Shown: positions 30,356-39,708, counted from the stretch's first letter. The stretch is 40,702 nucleotides of DNA from JBCFAY01 sp038562375 (GCA_038562375.1 JBCFAY010000028.1:1-40702), one strand, 5' to 3'. Made by a program: numbers and translations. Notes: generated by a model from the sequence alone, not told the origin.

Positions 30356-31630
30356 ATGACGCAAACAACGCGCGCGCTCCGCGCGAACATACTTCACGCG
30401 CCGACTCTGGGCAAAATCGAGGCGCTGCCGCACGGGGTCCTCATCGTGGAAGACGGCGTGATCGCCGGGGTGTTCCCGGAGCTGCCCGAAGCCTACCGGG
30501 GCATAGAGACACAAGATTACGGCGACAGGCTTTTGATCCCGGCGCTGTGCGATCTGCACCTGCACGCGCCGCAGTACCCCATGATGGGCATGGGCATGGA
30601 TCTGGAGCTGTTGGAGTGGCTGAACACCTATACGTTCCCCGGCGAGGAGCGCTTTGCCGACCCCGAATACGCCGAGGGCATCTACGCCGCCCTCGCGCGG
30701 GAGCTTGTAAAGAAAGGCACGACGCGCGCGGCGATATTCGCGAGTGTGCATCTGCCCGCCACGCGCATACTCGTGGAGGAGCTTGAACGCGCGGGGATAT
30801 CCGCCTACGTCGGCAAGGTGAATATGGACCGCAACTGCACAGGCGGATTGATGGAACAGGCCGAACGCTCGCTCGGGGATACGCGCGTTTTCGTCGAGGA
30901 ACTGCTCGCGCGCGGCGGGTCCGTGCGCCCGATCCTCACGCCGCGCTTTTCGCCCAACTGCACGGACGCGCTGATGCAAGGGCTCGGCGCGCTTGCGGAC
31001 GAATACGACCTGCCGATACAATCCCACCTCTCCGAAAACGAGAGCGAGGTCCAATGGGTGCGCTCCCTCTACCCCGGCGCCGCCGGATATTGGGAGAGCT
31101 ACGCCCGGTTTTCCCTCTTCCGGCCCCGCACACTGATGGCCCACTGCGTGCATTCCGACGAGCGCGAGCGCGCCGCCATACGCGATCACGGCGTATGGGT
31201 CGTGCACTGCCCGGACTCCAACGTGAACCTCATGAGCGGCATCGCGCCCGTGCGGCGTATGCTCAACGAAGGCCTTTCCGTCGCGCTCGGCTCGGACATC
31301 TCGGGCGGATCGACGCTCTCGATGATGCAGATCGCCACGATCGCCATACGCGCTTCCAAGCAGCGCAGGATCGAGACCAAGGGCGAGGACGCGTTTTTGA
31401 CCTTTGCCGAGGCGTTCTACCTCGCGACCAGCGCGGGCGCGCAGTATTTTGGGGAAGGCCCGGGCTTTCGCGCGGGCGATCCGCTGCACGCGCTGGTATT
31501 GGACGACGGCGCGCTCCCCGATTCCGGGCGGCTCCCGCTCGAAAACCGGCTGGAACGCCTGTTCTACGCGGCGGACGACCGGACGATCGCCGCGCGCTAC
31601 GCGAACGGGAAGAAGCTGGAAGCGGTTTAA
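30356..31630 (+). CDS. guaD: Guanine deaminase
   Basis: Zinc amidohydrolase that converts guanine into xanthine and ammonia. 424 residues. Seen: CDLHLHAPQYPMMGMGMD near residue 62 (metal HxH and the guanine-contact PQ), LLEWLNTYTFPGEERF, a GKVNMDRNC motif near residue 158, ITPRFSPNC-like LTPRFSPNC, SHLSENESEVQWV, MAHCVHSDERE and LGSDISGGSTL near residue 311. These match GuaD rather than SsnA. The ATG at 30356 has AGGGGAG about 8 bases upstream; a GTG three codons earlier is too close. Its place behind a guanine-type aptamer fits substrate-induced expression. Confidence 0.93.
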   Translation: MTQTTRALRANILHAPTLGKIEALPHGVLIVEDGVIAGVFPELPEAYRGIETQDYGDRLLIPALCDLHLHAPQYPMMGMGMDLELLEWLNTYTFPGEERFADPEYAEGIYAALARELVKKGTTRAAIFASVHLPATRILVEELERAGISAYVGKVNMDRNCTGGLMEQAERSLGDTRVFVEELLARGGSVRPILTPRFSPNCTDALMQGLGALADEYDLPIQSHLSENESEVQWVRSLYPGAAGYWESYARFSLFRPRTLMAHCVHSDERERAAIRDHGVWVVHCPDSNVNLMSGIAPVRRMLNEGLSVALGSDISGGSTLSMMQIATIAIRASKQRRIETKGEDAFLTFAEAFYLATSAGAQYFGEGPGFRAGDPLHALVLDDGALPDSGRLPLENRLERLFYAADDRTIAARYANGKKLEAV

Positions 31631-31650
31631 GCTATGCCGTATGATATGGA

Positions 31651-31676
31651 AAAGGGCCGCCTTCGGGCGGCCCTTT
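31651..31676. terminator. Bidirectional terminator between guaD and icd
   Basis: A perfect 11-bp stem, AAAGGGCCGCC (31651-31661) with 31666-31676, TTCG tetraloop, ending in TTT on each strand, between convergent genes. Confidence 0.85.
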
Positions 31677-31705
31677 CAAGTGCGCGCTGTCTCGCGCAAG
31701 CTCTG

Positions 31706-32920
31706 CTAAATCAGCTTTTCCAGCCGCTCGCGGATCGCCTTGATAAAGGCTACCGAGCTTACGGCGGTCGGGTTCGTCCCCGCTTTGGCGAGCATGGCCA
31801 AGTCCTTGGTCATGATGCCGTCGTCAAGGGTCTTTAGCGACGCCTGTTCAAGCTTTTCGGCGAAGGATACGAGCTCGGCGTTCATGTCGAGCTCCCCGCG
31901 CTTTTTGAGCGCGCCGCTCCACGCGAAGATCGTCGCGATCGGGTTTGTGGAGGTTTCCTCACCCTTTAGGTGGCGGTAATAATGGCGCGTCACGGTGCCG
32001 TGCGCGGCCTCGTACTCGTACTTGCCGTCGGGCGAGACGAGCACGCTCGTCATCATCGCGAGCGAGCCGAACGCCGTTGAGACCATGTCGCTCATCACGT
32101 CGCCGTCGTAGTTCTTGCAGGCCCAGATGTAGCCGCCCTCGCTCCTGATTACGCGGGCGACCGCGTCGTCGATCAATGTGTAAAAATACACTAGCCCGAG
32201 CGCTTTGAACTGCTCCTTGTACTCGTTTTCGAAGATCTCCTCGAAGATGTCCTTAAAGGTGTGATCGTAACGCTTTGAGATCGTGTCCTTGGTCGAAAAC
32301 CACAGATCCTGCCTGCTCGAGAGCGCGTATCGGAAACAGCTGTGCGCGAACGAGCGGATGGAGCTGTCCTTGTTGTACTGGCCCTGGAGCACGCCCGGGC
32401 ACTCGAAATCATAGATCGTCTGCCGGTACGACGCGCCGTTTACGCCTGTGAACACCAATTCCGCCTTCCCCGGCTCCTCCACGCGGTACTCGCTCGCGCG
32501 GTACACGTCGCCGTACGCGTGACGCGCGATCGTGATCGGCTTTTTCCAAGTGCGAACGACCGGCTCGACGCTCTCGATGAGGATCGGCGTGCGGAACACC
32601 GTGCCGTCGAGGATCGCGCGGATGGTGCCGTTGGGGCTCTTGTACATCTGCTTGAGGCCGTATTCGCTCACGCGCTGCGCGTTCGGCGTGATCGTGGCGC
32701 ACTTGACGCCCACGCCGTACTTTTTGATGGCGTTGGCGGCATCGACCGTGATCGCGTCCTCCGTGCGGTCGCGCTCCTGAAGGCCGAGATCGTAGTATTC
32801 GGTGGAAAGCTCCACGAACGGCTCGAGCAGCTCCGTCTTGATGAGCGACCACAGGATACGCGTCATCTCGTCGCCGTCCATCTCCACGAGCGGCGTCGTC
32901 ATCTTGATTTTATCCGGCAT
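31706..32920 (-). CDS. icd: NADP-dependent isocitrate dehydrogenase
   Basis: Oxidises isocitrate to 2-oxoglutarate. 404 residues, the homodimeric eukaryote-like type (subfamily II). Seen: TPLVEMDGDEMTRILWSLIKTELL at the start, IKKYGVGVKCATITPN, SPNGTIRAILDGTVFRTPI (substrate loop), KDTISKRYDHTFKDIFEEIF, YTLIDDAVARVIRSEGGYIWACKNYDGDVMSD with metal aspartates, and YEYEAAHGTVTRHYYRH binding NADP. The ATG at 32918-32920 has AGGAGG 6 bases upstream and overlaps the hydratase end by 11 bases. With the upstream hydratase it forms a citrate-to-2-oxoglutarate pair, probably for glutamate synthesis. Confidence 0.94.
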   Translation of the reverse strand: MPDKIKMTTPLVEMDGDEMTRILWSLIKTELLEPFVELSTEYYDLGLQERDRTEDAITVDAANAIKKYGVGVKCATITPNAQRVSEYGLKQMYKSPNGTIRAILDGTVFRTPILIESVEPVVRTWKKPITIARHAYGDVYRASEYRVEEPGKAELVFTGVNGASYRQTIYDFECPGVLQGQYNKDSSIRSFAHSCFRYALSSRQDLWFSTKDTISKRYDHTFKDIFEEIFENEYKEQFKALGLVYFYTLIDDAVARVIRSEGGYIWACKNYDGDVMSDMVSTAFGSLAMMTSVLVSPDGKYEYEAAHGTVTRHYYRHLKGEETSTNPIATIFAWSGALKKRGELDMNAELVSFAEKLEQASLKTLDDGIMTKDLAMLAKAGTNPTAVSSVAFIKAIRERLEKLI

Positions 32921-35192
32921 AGGGCCCCTCCTGCTTTTGCGCGTTTTTCGCCTGCGCGGCATAATAGTTCATCAGACACCCTTCCAGGATGATCTGCTTT
33001 TCATCTTCGGTCAGGTTTTTGACGTAGAGCGTCAGATCCTTCACGCCGTCCGCCGTGATCGCCTTGGCGGGGATCGCCTCGCGGCCGACCTGTATCGCCT
33101 CCCTGATATTCGGCACGAACACGTAGTCGCCCGCCTCGCACTCAAACGGCGCGCCCTCGTCCAGCGTAAAGGGCAGTATTCCCCAGTTGATGCAGTTGCT
33201 GCGGTAGCGCTTGGTGGCGAACTCGTAGCAGATGTTCGCCATGCCGCCGATCACGCGCTGGCAGGACGCCGCCTGCTCGCGCGCGGAGCCGTCGCCCGGC
33301 TTGTTGGCGAAGATCGCGGAGCCGAACTGCGTGGACTTTAATACGCGCTCGGGGTCTTCGGCGACCCTGCTCAGAACGTCGGAGAGCTCTTTCACGGCCT
33401 CACCCGAACGGCGCTCCGCTTCCTCCGCCATCGCGCGCTTGCTGCGGCAGACGTATTCGGGCTCCCTGCGCGAGAGCGTGAACTCCGCGAGCTTTAAGGG
33501 GTTCGAGCGGTAGGACGACGTCTCGCCCGAGGGGATCAGCTCGTCGGTGGTCGTCACCGGGTCGCGGATGACGGCGGCGAGCCGCACCAAAAGGTTTTCC
33601 TGCAGCGGGTAAATTTTCGGCCAGTCCGTGATGTTGGGGCCGAGGCGCAGCTCCTCCTCGGGGCGGGGCGCGCCGAAGCCGTTGTAGACGCGCTTAGCAT
33701 ACACGCCCTCGTCGTAATGATAGGGCTTGTTGGCCGCGGGGACGTCGAACTCCGTGGCGGCGGTGATCGCGCCGTGGTTGCGCGCGCTCGCCGCGATGGA
33801 GCGTGCGTCCATCAGCGCGACGGCGGAAATCTGGCCTTGGCTCGGCTTGGAGCCCTCGCGGTTCGGGAAATTGCGCGTGGTGTGGCGGATGGAGAATCCG
33901 TTGTTCGCCGGTACGTCGCCCGCGCCGAAGCATGGCCCGCAGAACGCGGGCTTGATAACCGCGCCCGCTGCGACGAGCTCCGCGAGCGTACCGTTCTTTG
34001 AAAGCTCGAGATACACGGGCACGGAGCCGGGGTACACCGAAAGCGAGAAGTAGTCGCTGCCGGTATCCTGCCCTTTTAAGAGCTCCGCCGCGTCGACGAT
34101 ATTGTCGAACAAGCCGCCCGCGCACCCGGCGATGATGCCCTGGTCCGCCCACACCCTGCCGCCGCGGAATTTGGAAGCGAGGTCGAGCTTGACGCTTTTG
34201 CCGAAGGTCTTGTCCGCCTCCTTCTCGATGCCGTGGAGGATATCGGGCGCGTTTGCGCATAGCTCGCGGATCGAGTAGGCGTTGGACGGGTGAAACGGAA
34301 GGGCGATCATCGGCTCGACCCTGGAAAGATCGATCTCGATCATCGAATCGTAGTACGCGACGCGGCCGGGCTTGAGCTCGCGGTACATTTCCTCGCGGCC
34401 GTGGATCCTATAATATTCGCGCACCCGCTCATCCGTCTCCCAGATGGAGGAAAGGCAGGTGGTCTCGGTGGTCATCACGTCGATGCCGTTTCTAAAATCG
34501 ACCGGAAGCGTCGCCACGCCGGGGCCGACGAATTCCATCACCTTGTTTTTGACGAAGCCGTTTTGGAACACCGCGCCGCAGAGCGCGATCGCGACGTCGT
34601 GCGGGCCTACGCCCGGGCGGGGTTCGCCCGTGAGGTATACGAGCACCACCTCCGGCGCGTCCACGTCGTAGGTATTGGATAAAAGCTGCTTGACGAGCTC
34701 CGGCCCGCCCTCGCCCACGCCCATCGTGCCGAGGGCGCCGTAGCGGGTATGGCTGTCGGAGCCTAAAATCATGCCGCCGCCCAAGGCCATCGCCTCGCGC
34801 ACGTACATGTGGATGACGCTCAGGTTTGCGGGCACGTAGATGCCGCCGTACTTCTTCGCGGCGGACAGGCCGAACACATGGTCGTCCTCGTTGATGGTGC
34901 CGCCGACCGCGCAGAGGCTGTTGTGGCAGTTGGTCATCGCGTAGGGAAGCTGAAACTCCTTCAAGCCCGACGCCCGCGCCGTCTGTATGATGCCGACGTA
35001 GGTGATATCGTGCGAGGCGAGCGCGTCGAAGCGGATGCGCAGCTTCTTTTGATCCTTCGCGACGTTGTGCGCGCGCAGGATCGAGTAGGCGATGGTGTTC
35101 TCCCGCGCTTCATTTGGCGAAGGAAGCCCTTCCCCGCCCGTTACCGGTTTCCCGTCGACCAGATAAGCGCCCTCTCTGCTCAATCGAATCAT
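32910..35192 (-). CDS. Aconitase-superfamily hydratase (YbhJ-like), probable aconitase
   Basis: 760-residue [4Fe-4S] hydratase. Seen: GGTINEDDHVFGLSAAKKYGG, GMILGSDSHTRYGALGTMGVGEGGPEL (aconitase substrate loop, about 135-160), TVE-like VDFRNGIDVMTTETTCLSS, a cysteine in IIAGCAGGLFDN and CGPCFGAGD near residue 415, and NFPNREGSKPSQGQ near residue 437. The length and the DARSIAASARNHG segment match the YbhJ/hydratase branch more than AcnA (about 890) or AcnB. Overlap with icd makes aconitase the best guess for function. The ATG at 35190-35192 has GGAGGG 7 bases upstream; an ATG two codons earlier is too close. Confidence 0.82.
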   Translation of the reverse strand: MIRLSREGAYLVDGKPVTGGEGLPSPNEARENTIAYSILRAHNVAKDQKKLRIRFDALASHDITYVGIIQTARASGLKEFQLPYAMTNCHNSLCAVGGTINEDDHVFGLSAAKKYGGIYVPANLSVIHMYVREAMALGGGMILGSDSHTRYGALGTMGVGEGGPELVKQLLSNTYDVDAPEVVLVYLTGEPRPGVGPHDVAIALCGAVFQNGFVKNKVMEFVGPGVATLPVDFRNGIDVMTTETTCLSSIWETDERVREYYRIHGREEMYRELKPGRVAYYDSMIEIDLSRVEPMIALPFHPSNAYSIRELCANAPDILHGIEKEADKTFGKSVKLDLASKFRGGRVWADQGIIAGCAGGLFDNIVDAAELLKGQDTGSDYFSLSVYPGSVPVYLELSKNGTLAELVAAGAVIKPAFCGPCFGAGDVPANNGFSIRHTTRNFPNREGSKPSQGQISAVALMDARSIAASARNHGAITAATEFDVPAANKPYHYDEGVYAKRVYNGFGAPRPEEELRLGPNITDWPKIYPLQENLLVRLAAVIRDPVTTTDELIPSGETSSYRSNPLKLAEFTLSRREPEYVCRSKRAMAEEAERRSGEAVKELSDVLSRVAEDPERVLKSTQFGSAIFANKPGDGSAREQAASCQRVIGGMANICYEFATKRYRSNCINWGILPFTLDEGAPFECEAGDYVFVPNIREAIQVGREAIPAKAITADGVKDLTLYVKNLTEDEKQIILEGCLMNYYAAQAKNAQKQEGPYAG

Positions 35193-35383
35193 TGACATTC
35201 CCTCCAAACCATTTGTCGAACGCGCGGATGCCGCGCGATGCTTTCTTATTACAATGTATCCATGGGCCGCAATCATCCCGTTTCCCCACGGCCCGGGCAT
35301 CATGCGCCGGGGTTGCCCCCGGCCCCGATCGGGTTTTGCGGCGATGCGGGGAGCCCCCCTGAATAGAGTGATTCACCTTATCC
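35193..35383 (-). other. Long GC-rich structured leader of the hydratase-icd operon
   Basis: About 185 bases lie between the promoter and start codon, with no ORF of note. It contains a 7-bp hairpin capped by a GCAA tetraloop (35306-35312 with 35317-35323, GCCGGGG stem) and further GC-rich pairings. I do not recognise a known riboswitch in it. An iron- or metabolite-responsive leader is possible. Confidence 0.4.
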
Positions 35384-35412
35384 AGTATAGTGGCGAATCG
35401 CGCTTGAATCAA
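35384..35412 (-). promoter_or_regulatory. Promoter of the hydratase-icd operon
   Basis: On the minus strand TTGATT (35407-35412) and TATACT (35384-35389) are 17 bases apart. Confidence 0.7.
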
Positions 35413-35433
35413 CGAAAAAAACGCGATCGGCCT

Positions 35434-35445
35434 TAGAAATTTCTA
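35434..35445. promoter_or_regulatory. 12-bp palindrome between hydratase and malQ promoters
   Basis: TAGAAATTTCTA is a perfect palindrome 22 bases upstream of the hydratase -35 and flanked by GATCGGCC and GATATCGGCC. A regulator site is plausible. The rest of 35446-35561 holds only GC-rich inverted repeats. Confidence 0.4.
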
Positions 35446-35561
35446 GATATCGGCCCTTATCCCGCTTATGCCTTGCCGGACGCGCGCAAAATCCCGCGCT
35501 TTCGCGCCCAAACCTGCGCGTCCTGCCGGAAAACACCGATTAATTAGGAAGAGATTCCGTC

Positions 35562-35590
35562 TTGACAAGGGCGGCGCTCTGTCGTACGCT
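35562..35590 (+). promoter_or_regulatory. Promoter of malQ
   Basis: TTGACA (35562-35567), 17 bases, TACGCT (35585-35590), about 90 bases upstream of the malQ start. Confidence 0.6.
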
Positions 35591-35681
35591 ATCTGCGTTC
35601 AGGGGCGAAAACCCCGTTTTGACGCAGGGTTTTCCAGCATTTTCCAATGAACGCCCCGCTAAATCGATCATCGGAGGTCCC

Positions 35682-37250
35682 ATGCAACGCTCCAGCGGCA
35701 TACTCATGCACATCAGTTCCCTCCCTTCTCCCTACGGCATCGGTACGCTCGGGGAGGAGGCCTACCGCTTCGCGGATTTTCTGGCCGCCGCAGGCCAGAA
35801 CTACTGGCAGATTCTCCCGCCGGGCCCGACCGGCTACGGCGACTCCCCTTACCAATCCCTGAGCGCGTTCGCGGGCAACCCGTATTTTATCGACCTCGAC
35901 CTGCTCGCAAAGGACGGGCTGCTCACAAAAGAGGATTACGCCGACATCGACTGGGGCGGCGACCCCGCGCGCGTCGATTATGCAAAGCTCTACCAAAACC
36001 GCTTTTCCGTCCTGCGGACAGCGTACCTTCGCGGCCGCGACCGCGACCACGCGGCGGTCGAGGCGTTCCGCCAGAAGAACAACGTCTGGATCGATCGCTA
36101 CGCGCTCTTTCTGGCGCTGAAGGATCATTTTGATTCCAAGGAGTGGCCTAAGTGGAGCGATCCCGGATTGCGCCTTTGCTCCTGGGAAGCCGTCGAGGCG
36201 TTCCGGCGCGAAAACGCGCGGGAGGTCGACTTCCATATATACCTGCAATTCCTGTTTTTCCGCCAGTGGGACGCGCTCAAAGCCTATGTCAACTCGCTCG
36301 GCATCCGCATCATCGGCGACGTTCCCATCTACGTCCCGCTCGACAGCGCCGATGTGTGGAGCCAGCCCGAATTGTTCGACCTCGACGGGGCGCGCCGCCC
36401 GCGCTTCGTTGCGGGAGTGCCGCCGGATTGCTTCTGCTCTACCGGCCAGCTTTGGGGCAACCCGCTCTACGACTGGGAAAGGATGAAGGAGGACGGCTAT
36501 CTCTGGTGGCAGATGCGCATGGAGATGGCGCAAAGGCTTTTCGATGTGGTGCGCTTCGACCACTTCCGCGGGCTTGCGTCCTACTGGCGCGTGCCCTTTG
36601 GCGACGAGACCGCCGAGGGCGGCGAATGGGTGGACGGGCCGGGCAGGGATTTTATATCGATGCTCAAGGACCGCTTCCCCAATCTTCCGGTCATCGCCGA
36701 GGATCTCGGCTTTTTGACCGACGACGTGCATGAGCTTTTGGAGTACTCGGGTTTCCCTGGCATGAAGGTGCTCCAGTTCGCGTTTGATTCGCGGGAGCCG
36801 TGCGCATACCTTCCGCACCTGTATAAGGCGCACTGCGTCTGCTACACCGGCACGCACGACAACAACACCGTCGCGGGCTGGCTCTCTTCCGGCAACCCCG
36901 AAAGCCTCGCCTACGCGGCCGAATACTTCGGCCTCAACTCCGAGGAAGGCTGCACCGCCGGGTTTATCCGGGGCGGGATGAGTTCCGTCGCCGATCTTTT
37001 CATCGCCCAGATGCAGGATTATCTCAACCTCGGCGAGCGCTCGCGCATGAACACGCCCTCCACGCTCGGCGGGCGCAACTGGCAGTTTCGCGTGCTGCCG
37101 CACCAGATAAGCGCCTCTCTCGCCGCGCGCATCCTCGAGTGCGCCTCGCGCTACGGGCGGGCAAACGCCGCAAGGCCGAGCGGCGGCTTCGGCGCGAGCG
37201 CGGCGCGCCCGGGCGGGGATACATGCTTTTTCTCCGGGGGGATAAGCTAA
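35682..37250 (+). CDS. malQ: 4-alpha-glucanotransferase (amylomaltase)
   Basis: GH77 enzyme that transfers alpha-1,4-glucan segments in maltodextrin and glycogen metabolism. 522 residues. Seen: SSGILMHISSLPSPYGIGTLG at the start, QILPPGPTGYGDSPYQS, GDVPIYVPLDSADVW, FDHFRGLASYW with the nucleophile Asp near 293, VIAEDLGFLTDDV with the acid Glu near 340, and CYTGTHDNNTVAGWL near 387. The ATG at 35682 has CGGAGG 4 bases upstream; the frame is open to 35562 over the promoter. An unusual Gly/Ala-rich tail of about 30 residues follows the last family block (RILECASRYGR). Confidence 0.94.
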   Translation: MQRSSGILMHISSLPSPYGIGTLGEEAYRFADFLAAAGQNYWQILPPGPTGYGDSPYQSLSAFAGNPYFIDLDLLAKDGLLTKEDYADIDWGGDPARVDYAKLYQNRFSVLRTAYLRGRDRDHAAVEAFRQKNNVWIDRYALFLALKDHFDSKEWPKWSDPGLRLCSWEAVEAFRRENAREVDFHIYLQFLFFRQWDALKAYVNSLGIRIIGDVPIYVPLDSADVWSQPELFDLDGARRPRFVAGVPPDCFCSTGQLWGNPLYDWERMKEDGYLWWQMRMEMAQRLFDVVRFDHFRGLASYWRVPFGDETAEGGEWVDGPGRDFISMLKDRFPNLPVIAEDLGFLTDDVHELLEYSGFPGMKVLQFAFDSREPCAYLPHLYKAHCVCYTGTHDNNTVAGWLSSGNPESLAYAAEYFGLNSEEGCTAGFIRGGMSSVADLFIAQMQDYLNLGERSRMNTPSTLGGRNWQFRVLPHQISASLAARILECASRYGRANAARPSGGFGASAARPGGDTCFFSGGIS

Positions 37251-37314
37251 GGGGAAAAGGGACGGAACCCGCCGGGTTCCGCCTTCAAACCCTCCAAAGG
37301 AAAGGACGATTTCC

Positions 37315-37464
37315 ATGAAGCGCGACAAAAAGGCCGACAGCGCCGCCTATGCCACCAACCTGCTCGTCGTGAAGGAGAACCCGGATCCCATCACCAACGT
37401 TTCGAACCCCTCCGAAGAAAACCGCATGCTCGCGCGCGAGCGGGTGGACGAAAACCAGAAGTAG
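37315..37464 (+). CDS. Small DUF3787-like protein, possible spore surface protein
   Basis: 49 residues; starts MKRDKKADSAAYATNLLVVK and ends with the sequence LARERVDENQK. The pattern NPDPITNVSNPSEEN followed by VDEN resembles the small DUF3787 / CDIF630_02480-type proteins found on clostridial spores; the match is from memory. AAAGGA lies 8 bases before the ATG. It follows malQ by 64 bases, past a small hairpin (CGGAACCC / GGGTTCCG, 37262-37281). A strong 9-bp hairpin follows its stop. If right, it supports a spore-forming host. Confidence 0.6.
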   Translation: MKRDKKADSAAYATNLLVVKENPDPITNVSNPSEENRMLARERVDENQK

Positions 37465-37469
37465 CGCTC

Positions 37470-37490
37470 CGCCGCCCGATGCGGGCGGCG
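37470..37490 (+). terminator. Hairpin after the small protein gene
   Basis: CGCCGCCCG (37470-37478) pairs perfectly with CGGGCGGCG (37482-37490) around ATG. No T-run follows, so termination strength is uncertain. A second imperfect hairpin (AAGCG...CCGCTT) lies at about 37541-37564. Confidence 0.45.
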
Positions 37491-37560
37491 AATGCGCGCG
37501 GTCCGGGCCACAAACGGCCGCTCACGGCGCAACAAGGCCAAGCGCGCCGCCGGGCGGCCG

Positions 37561-37600
37561 CTTGTGTTATACCGCGCTTGTGCTATACTTGTGTTATACT
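37561..37600 (+). promoter_or_regulatory. Triple 12-base repeat in the nadE promoter region
   Basis: CTTGTGTTATAC at 37561-37572 recurs as CTTGTGCTATAC at 37577-37588 and again exactly at 37588-37599. The units create overlapping promoter elements: TTGTGT (37562-37567) with TATACT (37584-37589) at 16 bases, and a second TATACT at 37595-37600. Confidence 0.55.
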
Positions 37601-37629
37601 GGTAGTAATTCCAATGCTTGGAGGACGCC

Positions 37630-39537
37630 ATGTTCAACGGATTCATCAAGGTCGCCGCGGCCACGCCGCACATCCGGGTTGCCGACTGCCCCGGAAACGC
37701 CAAGGCGCTCCAGCGCGTTATGCGCGCGGCGCACGGCGATAACGCGCGCCTTTTGATCACGCCCGAGCTTGCGGTCACGGGCTATACCTGCTCGGATCTG
37801 TTTTTTCAGGACGCGCTGCTCAAAAGCGCCGAGGCGGCGCTTTTGCTGCTCGCCGAAACGAGCCTGGGTCAGGATATGATCACCATCGTCGGCCTGCCGC
37901 TAAGATACCACGGCAAGCTCTACAATTGCGCCGCGGTACTTTACCAAGGGAAGATCCTCGGCGTCGTCCCCAAGGCCAATATCCCGAACTACGGCGAGTT
38001 TTACGAGGTTCGCCACTTCGCCAAGGCGCCGGAAGAAAACGGCGAGATCCGCATCGGCGGCGCCGCGGTCCCCTTCGGCTCGAAGCTCTTGTTCTGCTCC
38101 GACGAAATGCCCGCCTTTAAGCTCGCCATCGAGATCTGCGAGGATCTTTGGATCGGCAACGCTCCCTCTGTCTCCCACGCTGCCGCCGGAGCGACGATCA
38201 TCGCCAACCTCTCGGCGAGCAACGAGATCGTCACGAAGGACGCGTTCCGCCGCACGCTCGTCGTTTCGCAGTCGGCCAAGCTCGTGACGGGCTACATCTA
38301 CGCCGACGCGGGCGACGGCGAATCCACGACGGATCTTGTGTTCTCCGGCCACAACATCATCGCGCAGAACGGGACGATACTCGCCGAGAGCAAGCCCTTT
38401 GGCCCGGGATACGCCGTCACGGAGCTCGATCTTGAGGCGCTCGCGCACGACCGGCGCAGGATCACCACCTACGGCGCGGAAGCTTCCGAGGGCTATCTCT
38501 CTGTCCCGTTTTCCATGCCGCTTACAAGGACACAGATCACCCGCGCCGTCGCGCGCCATCCGTTTATCCCCGACAACGAAACGCTGCGCGGCGAGCGCTG
38601 CGACCTGATACTCTCGATCCAGAGCGCGGGCCTTAAAAAGCGCCTCGAGCACACCGGCTCCAAAACCGCCGTGATCGGCGTTTCCGGCGGGCTCGACTCG
38701 ACGCTCGCGCTGCTCGTCACCGCCCGGGCGATGGATCTTTTGAACCGCCCGCGGACGGATGTGCTGGCCGTCACGATGCCGTGCTTTGGCACCACGAAGC
38801 GCACCCGCTGCAACGCGGGCGCGCTGTGCGACGCGCTCGGCGTTACCCTGCGGGAGATCGACATCACGGACGCCGTCCGCCAGCACTTCAGCGATCTCGG
38901 TCACGACGAGTCGGATCTCGACGTGCTCTACGAAAACGCGCAGGCGCGCGAGCGCACGCAGGTGCTCATGGACGTTGCGAACCAGACCGGCGGCCTCGTC
39001 GTGGGTACGGGCGACCTTTCGGAGCTCGCGCTCGGCTTCGCCACCTACAACGGCGACCATATGAGCATGTACGCGGTGAACGCCTCGGTGCCCAAGACGC
39101 TCATCCGCCACATCATCCGCTACTACGCGGAGCGTCTGACGGACGATTCGCTCGCAAGGGTGCTCCTCGACATCCTCGACACGCCCGTCAGCCCCGAGCT
39201 TTTGCCCGCGGTGGACGGCAATATCGCGCAAAAGACCGAGGAACTGGTCGGGCCGTACGAGCTTCACGACTTTTTCCTTTACTATGTGCTGCGCTGGGGC
39301 TTCGCGCCGGCCAAAATCCGGCGGCTCGCCAACCATGCGTTCGCGGGCGAATATGCTCCCGAGGAGATCGACCGCTATCTCGCGGTTTTCTACCGCAGGT
39401 TCTTCGCGCAGCAGTTCAAGCGCTCCTGCCTGCCGGACGGGCCGAAGGTCGGTACGGTCACGCTCTCTCCCCGGGGCGACTGGCGTATGCCCAGCGACGC
39501 CGCGGCGCGGGTCTGGCTCGAGGAATTGTCCCTCTAG
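37630..39537 (+). CDS. nadE: Glutamine-dependent NAD+ synthetase
   Basis: Final step of NAD synthesis: amidates nicotinate adenine dinucleotide with ammonia from glutamine. 635 residues with two domains. The nitrilase-type glutaminase (about 1-290) has Glu46 in TPELAVTGY, Lys in VVPKANIPNYGEFYE and the nucleophile Cys in IEICEDLW near residue 174. The synthetase (about 330-635) has the PP-loop GVSGGLDSTLALL near residue 350 and VGTGDLSELALGF. The ATG at 37630 has GGAGG 5 bases upstream; a TTG four codons earlier lies on that site. Closest to the long bacterial two-domain NadE family. Confidence 0.95.
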   Translation: MFNGFIKVAAATPHIRVADCPGNAKALQRVMRAAHGDNARLLITPELAVTGYTCSDLFFQDALLKSAEAALLLLAETSLGQDMITIVGLPLRYHGKLYNCAAVLYQGKILGVVPKANIPNYGEFYEVRHFAKAPEENGEIRIGGAAVPFGSKLLFCSDEMPAFKLAIEICEDLWIGNAPSVSHAAAGATIIANLSASNEIVTKDAFRRTLVVSQSAKLVTGYIYADAGDGESTTDLVFSGHNIIAQNGTILAESKPFGPGYAVTELDLEALAHDRRRITTYGAEASEGYLSVPFSMPLTRTQITRAVARHPFIPDNETLRGERCDLILSIQSAGLKKRLEHTGSKTAVIGVSGGLDSTLALLVTARAMDLLNRPRTDVLAVTMPCFGTTKRTRCNAGALCDALGVTLREIDITDAVRQHFSDLGHDESDLDVLYENAQARERTQVLMDVANQTGGLVVGTGDLSELALGFATYNGDHMSMYAVNASVPKTLIRHIIRYYAERLTDDSLARVLLDILDTPVSPELLPAVDGNIAQKTEELVGPYELHDFFLYYVLRWGFAPAKIRRLANHAFAGEYAPEEIDRYLAVFYRRFFAQQFKRSCLPDGPKVGTVTLSPRGDWRMPSDAAARVWLEELSL

Positions 39538-39708
39538 ACATCGCGCGCCCATCCGAAACCCGATCAAACGAAGATGCTTTTGCTCCCGTGGAATTGCGCC
39601 GCCGCTTTTCCCGGGAGCCTTGCTTTATTCCCATTCCGGCACGAATAGCGCTCCTTCTTAGAGCATATCTATGATACACACGGTATTGCGTTTTAGGGAG
39701 GGTTTCAT
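39538..39708 (+). other. Intergenic stretch after nadE
   Basis: Contains a weak long-loop hairpin (GCTCCCG near 39582 with CGGGAGC near 39611) that may end the nadE transcript, and a TATGAT near 39668 that could be a -10 element for the next gene. No gene is evident. Confidence 0.35.
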
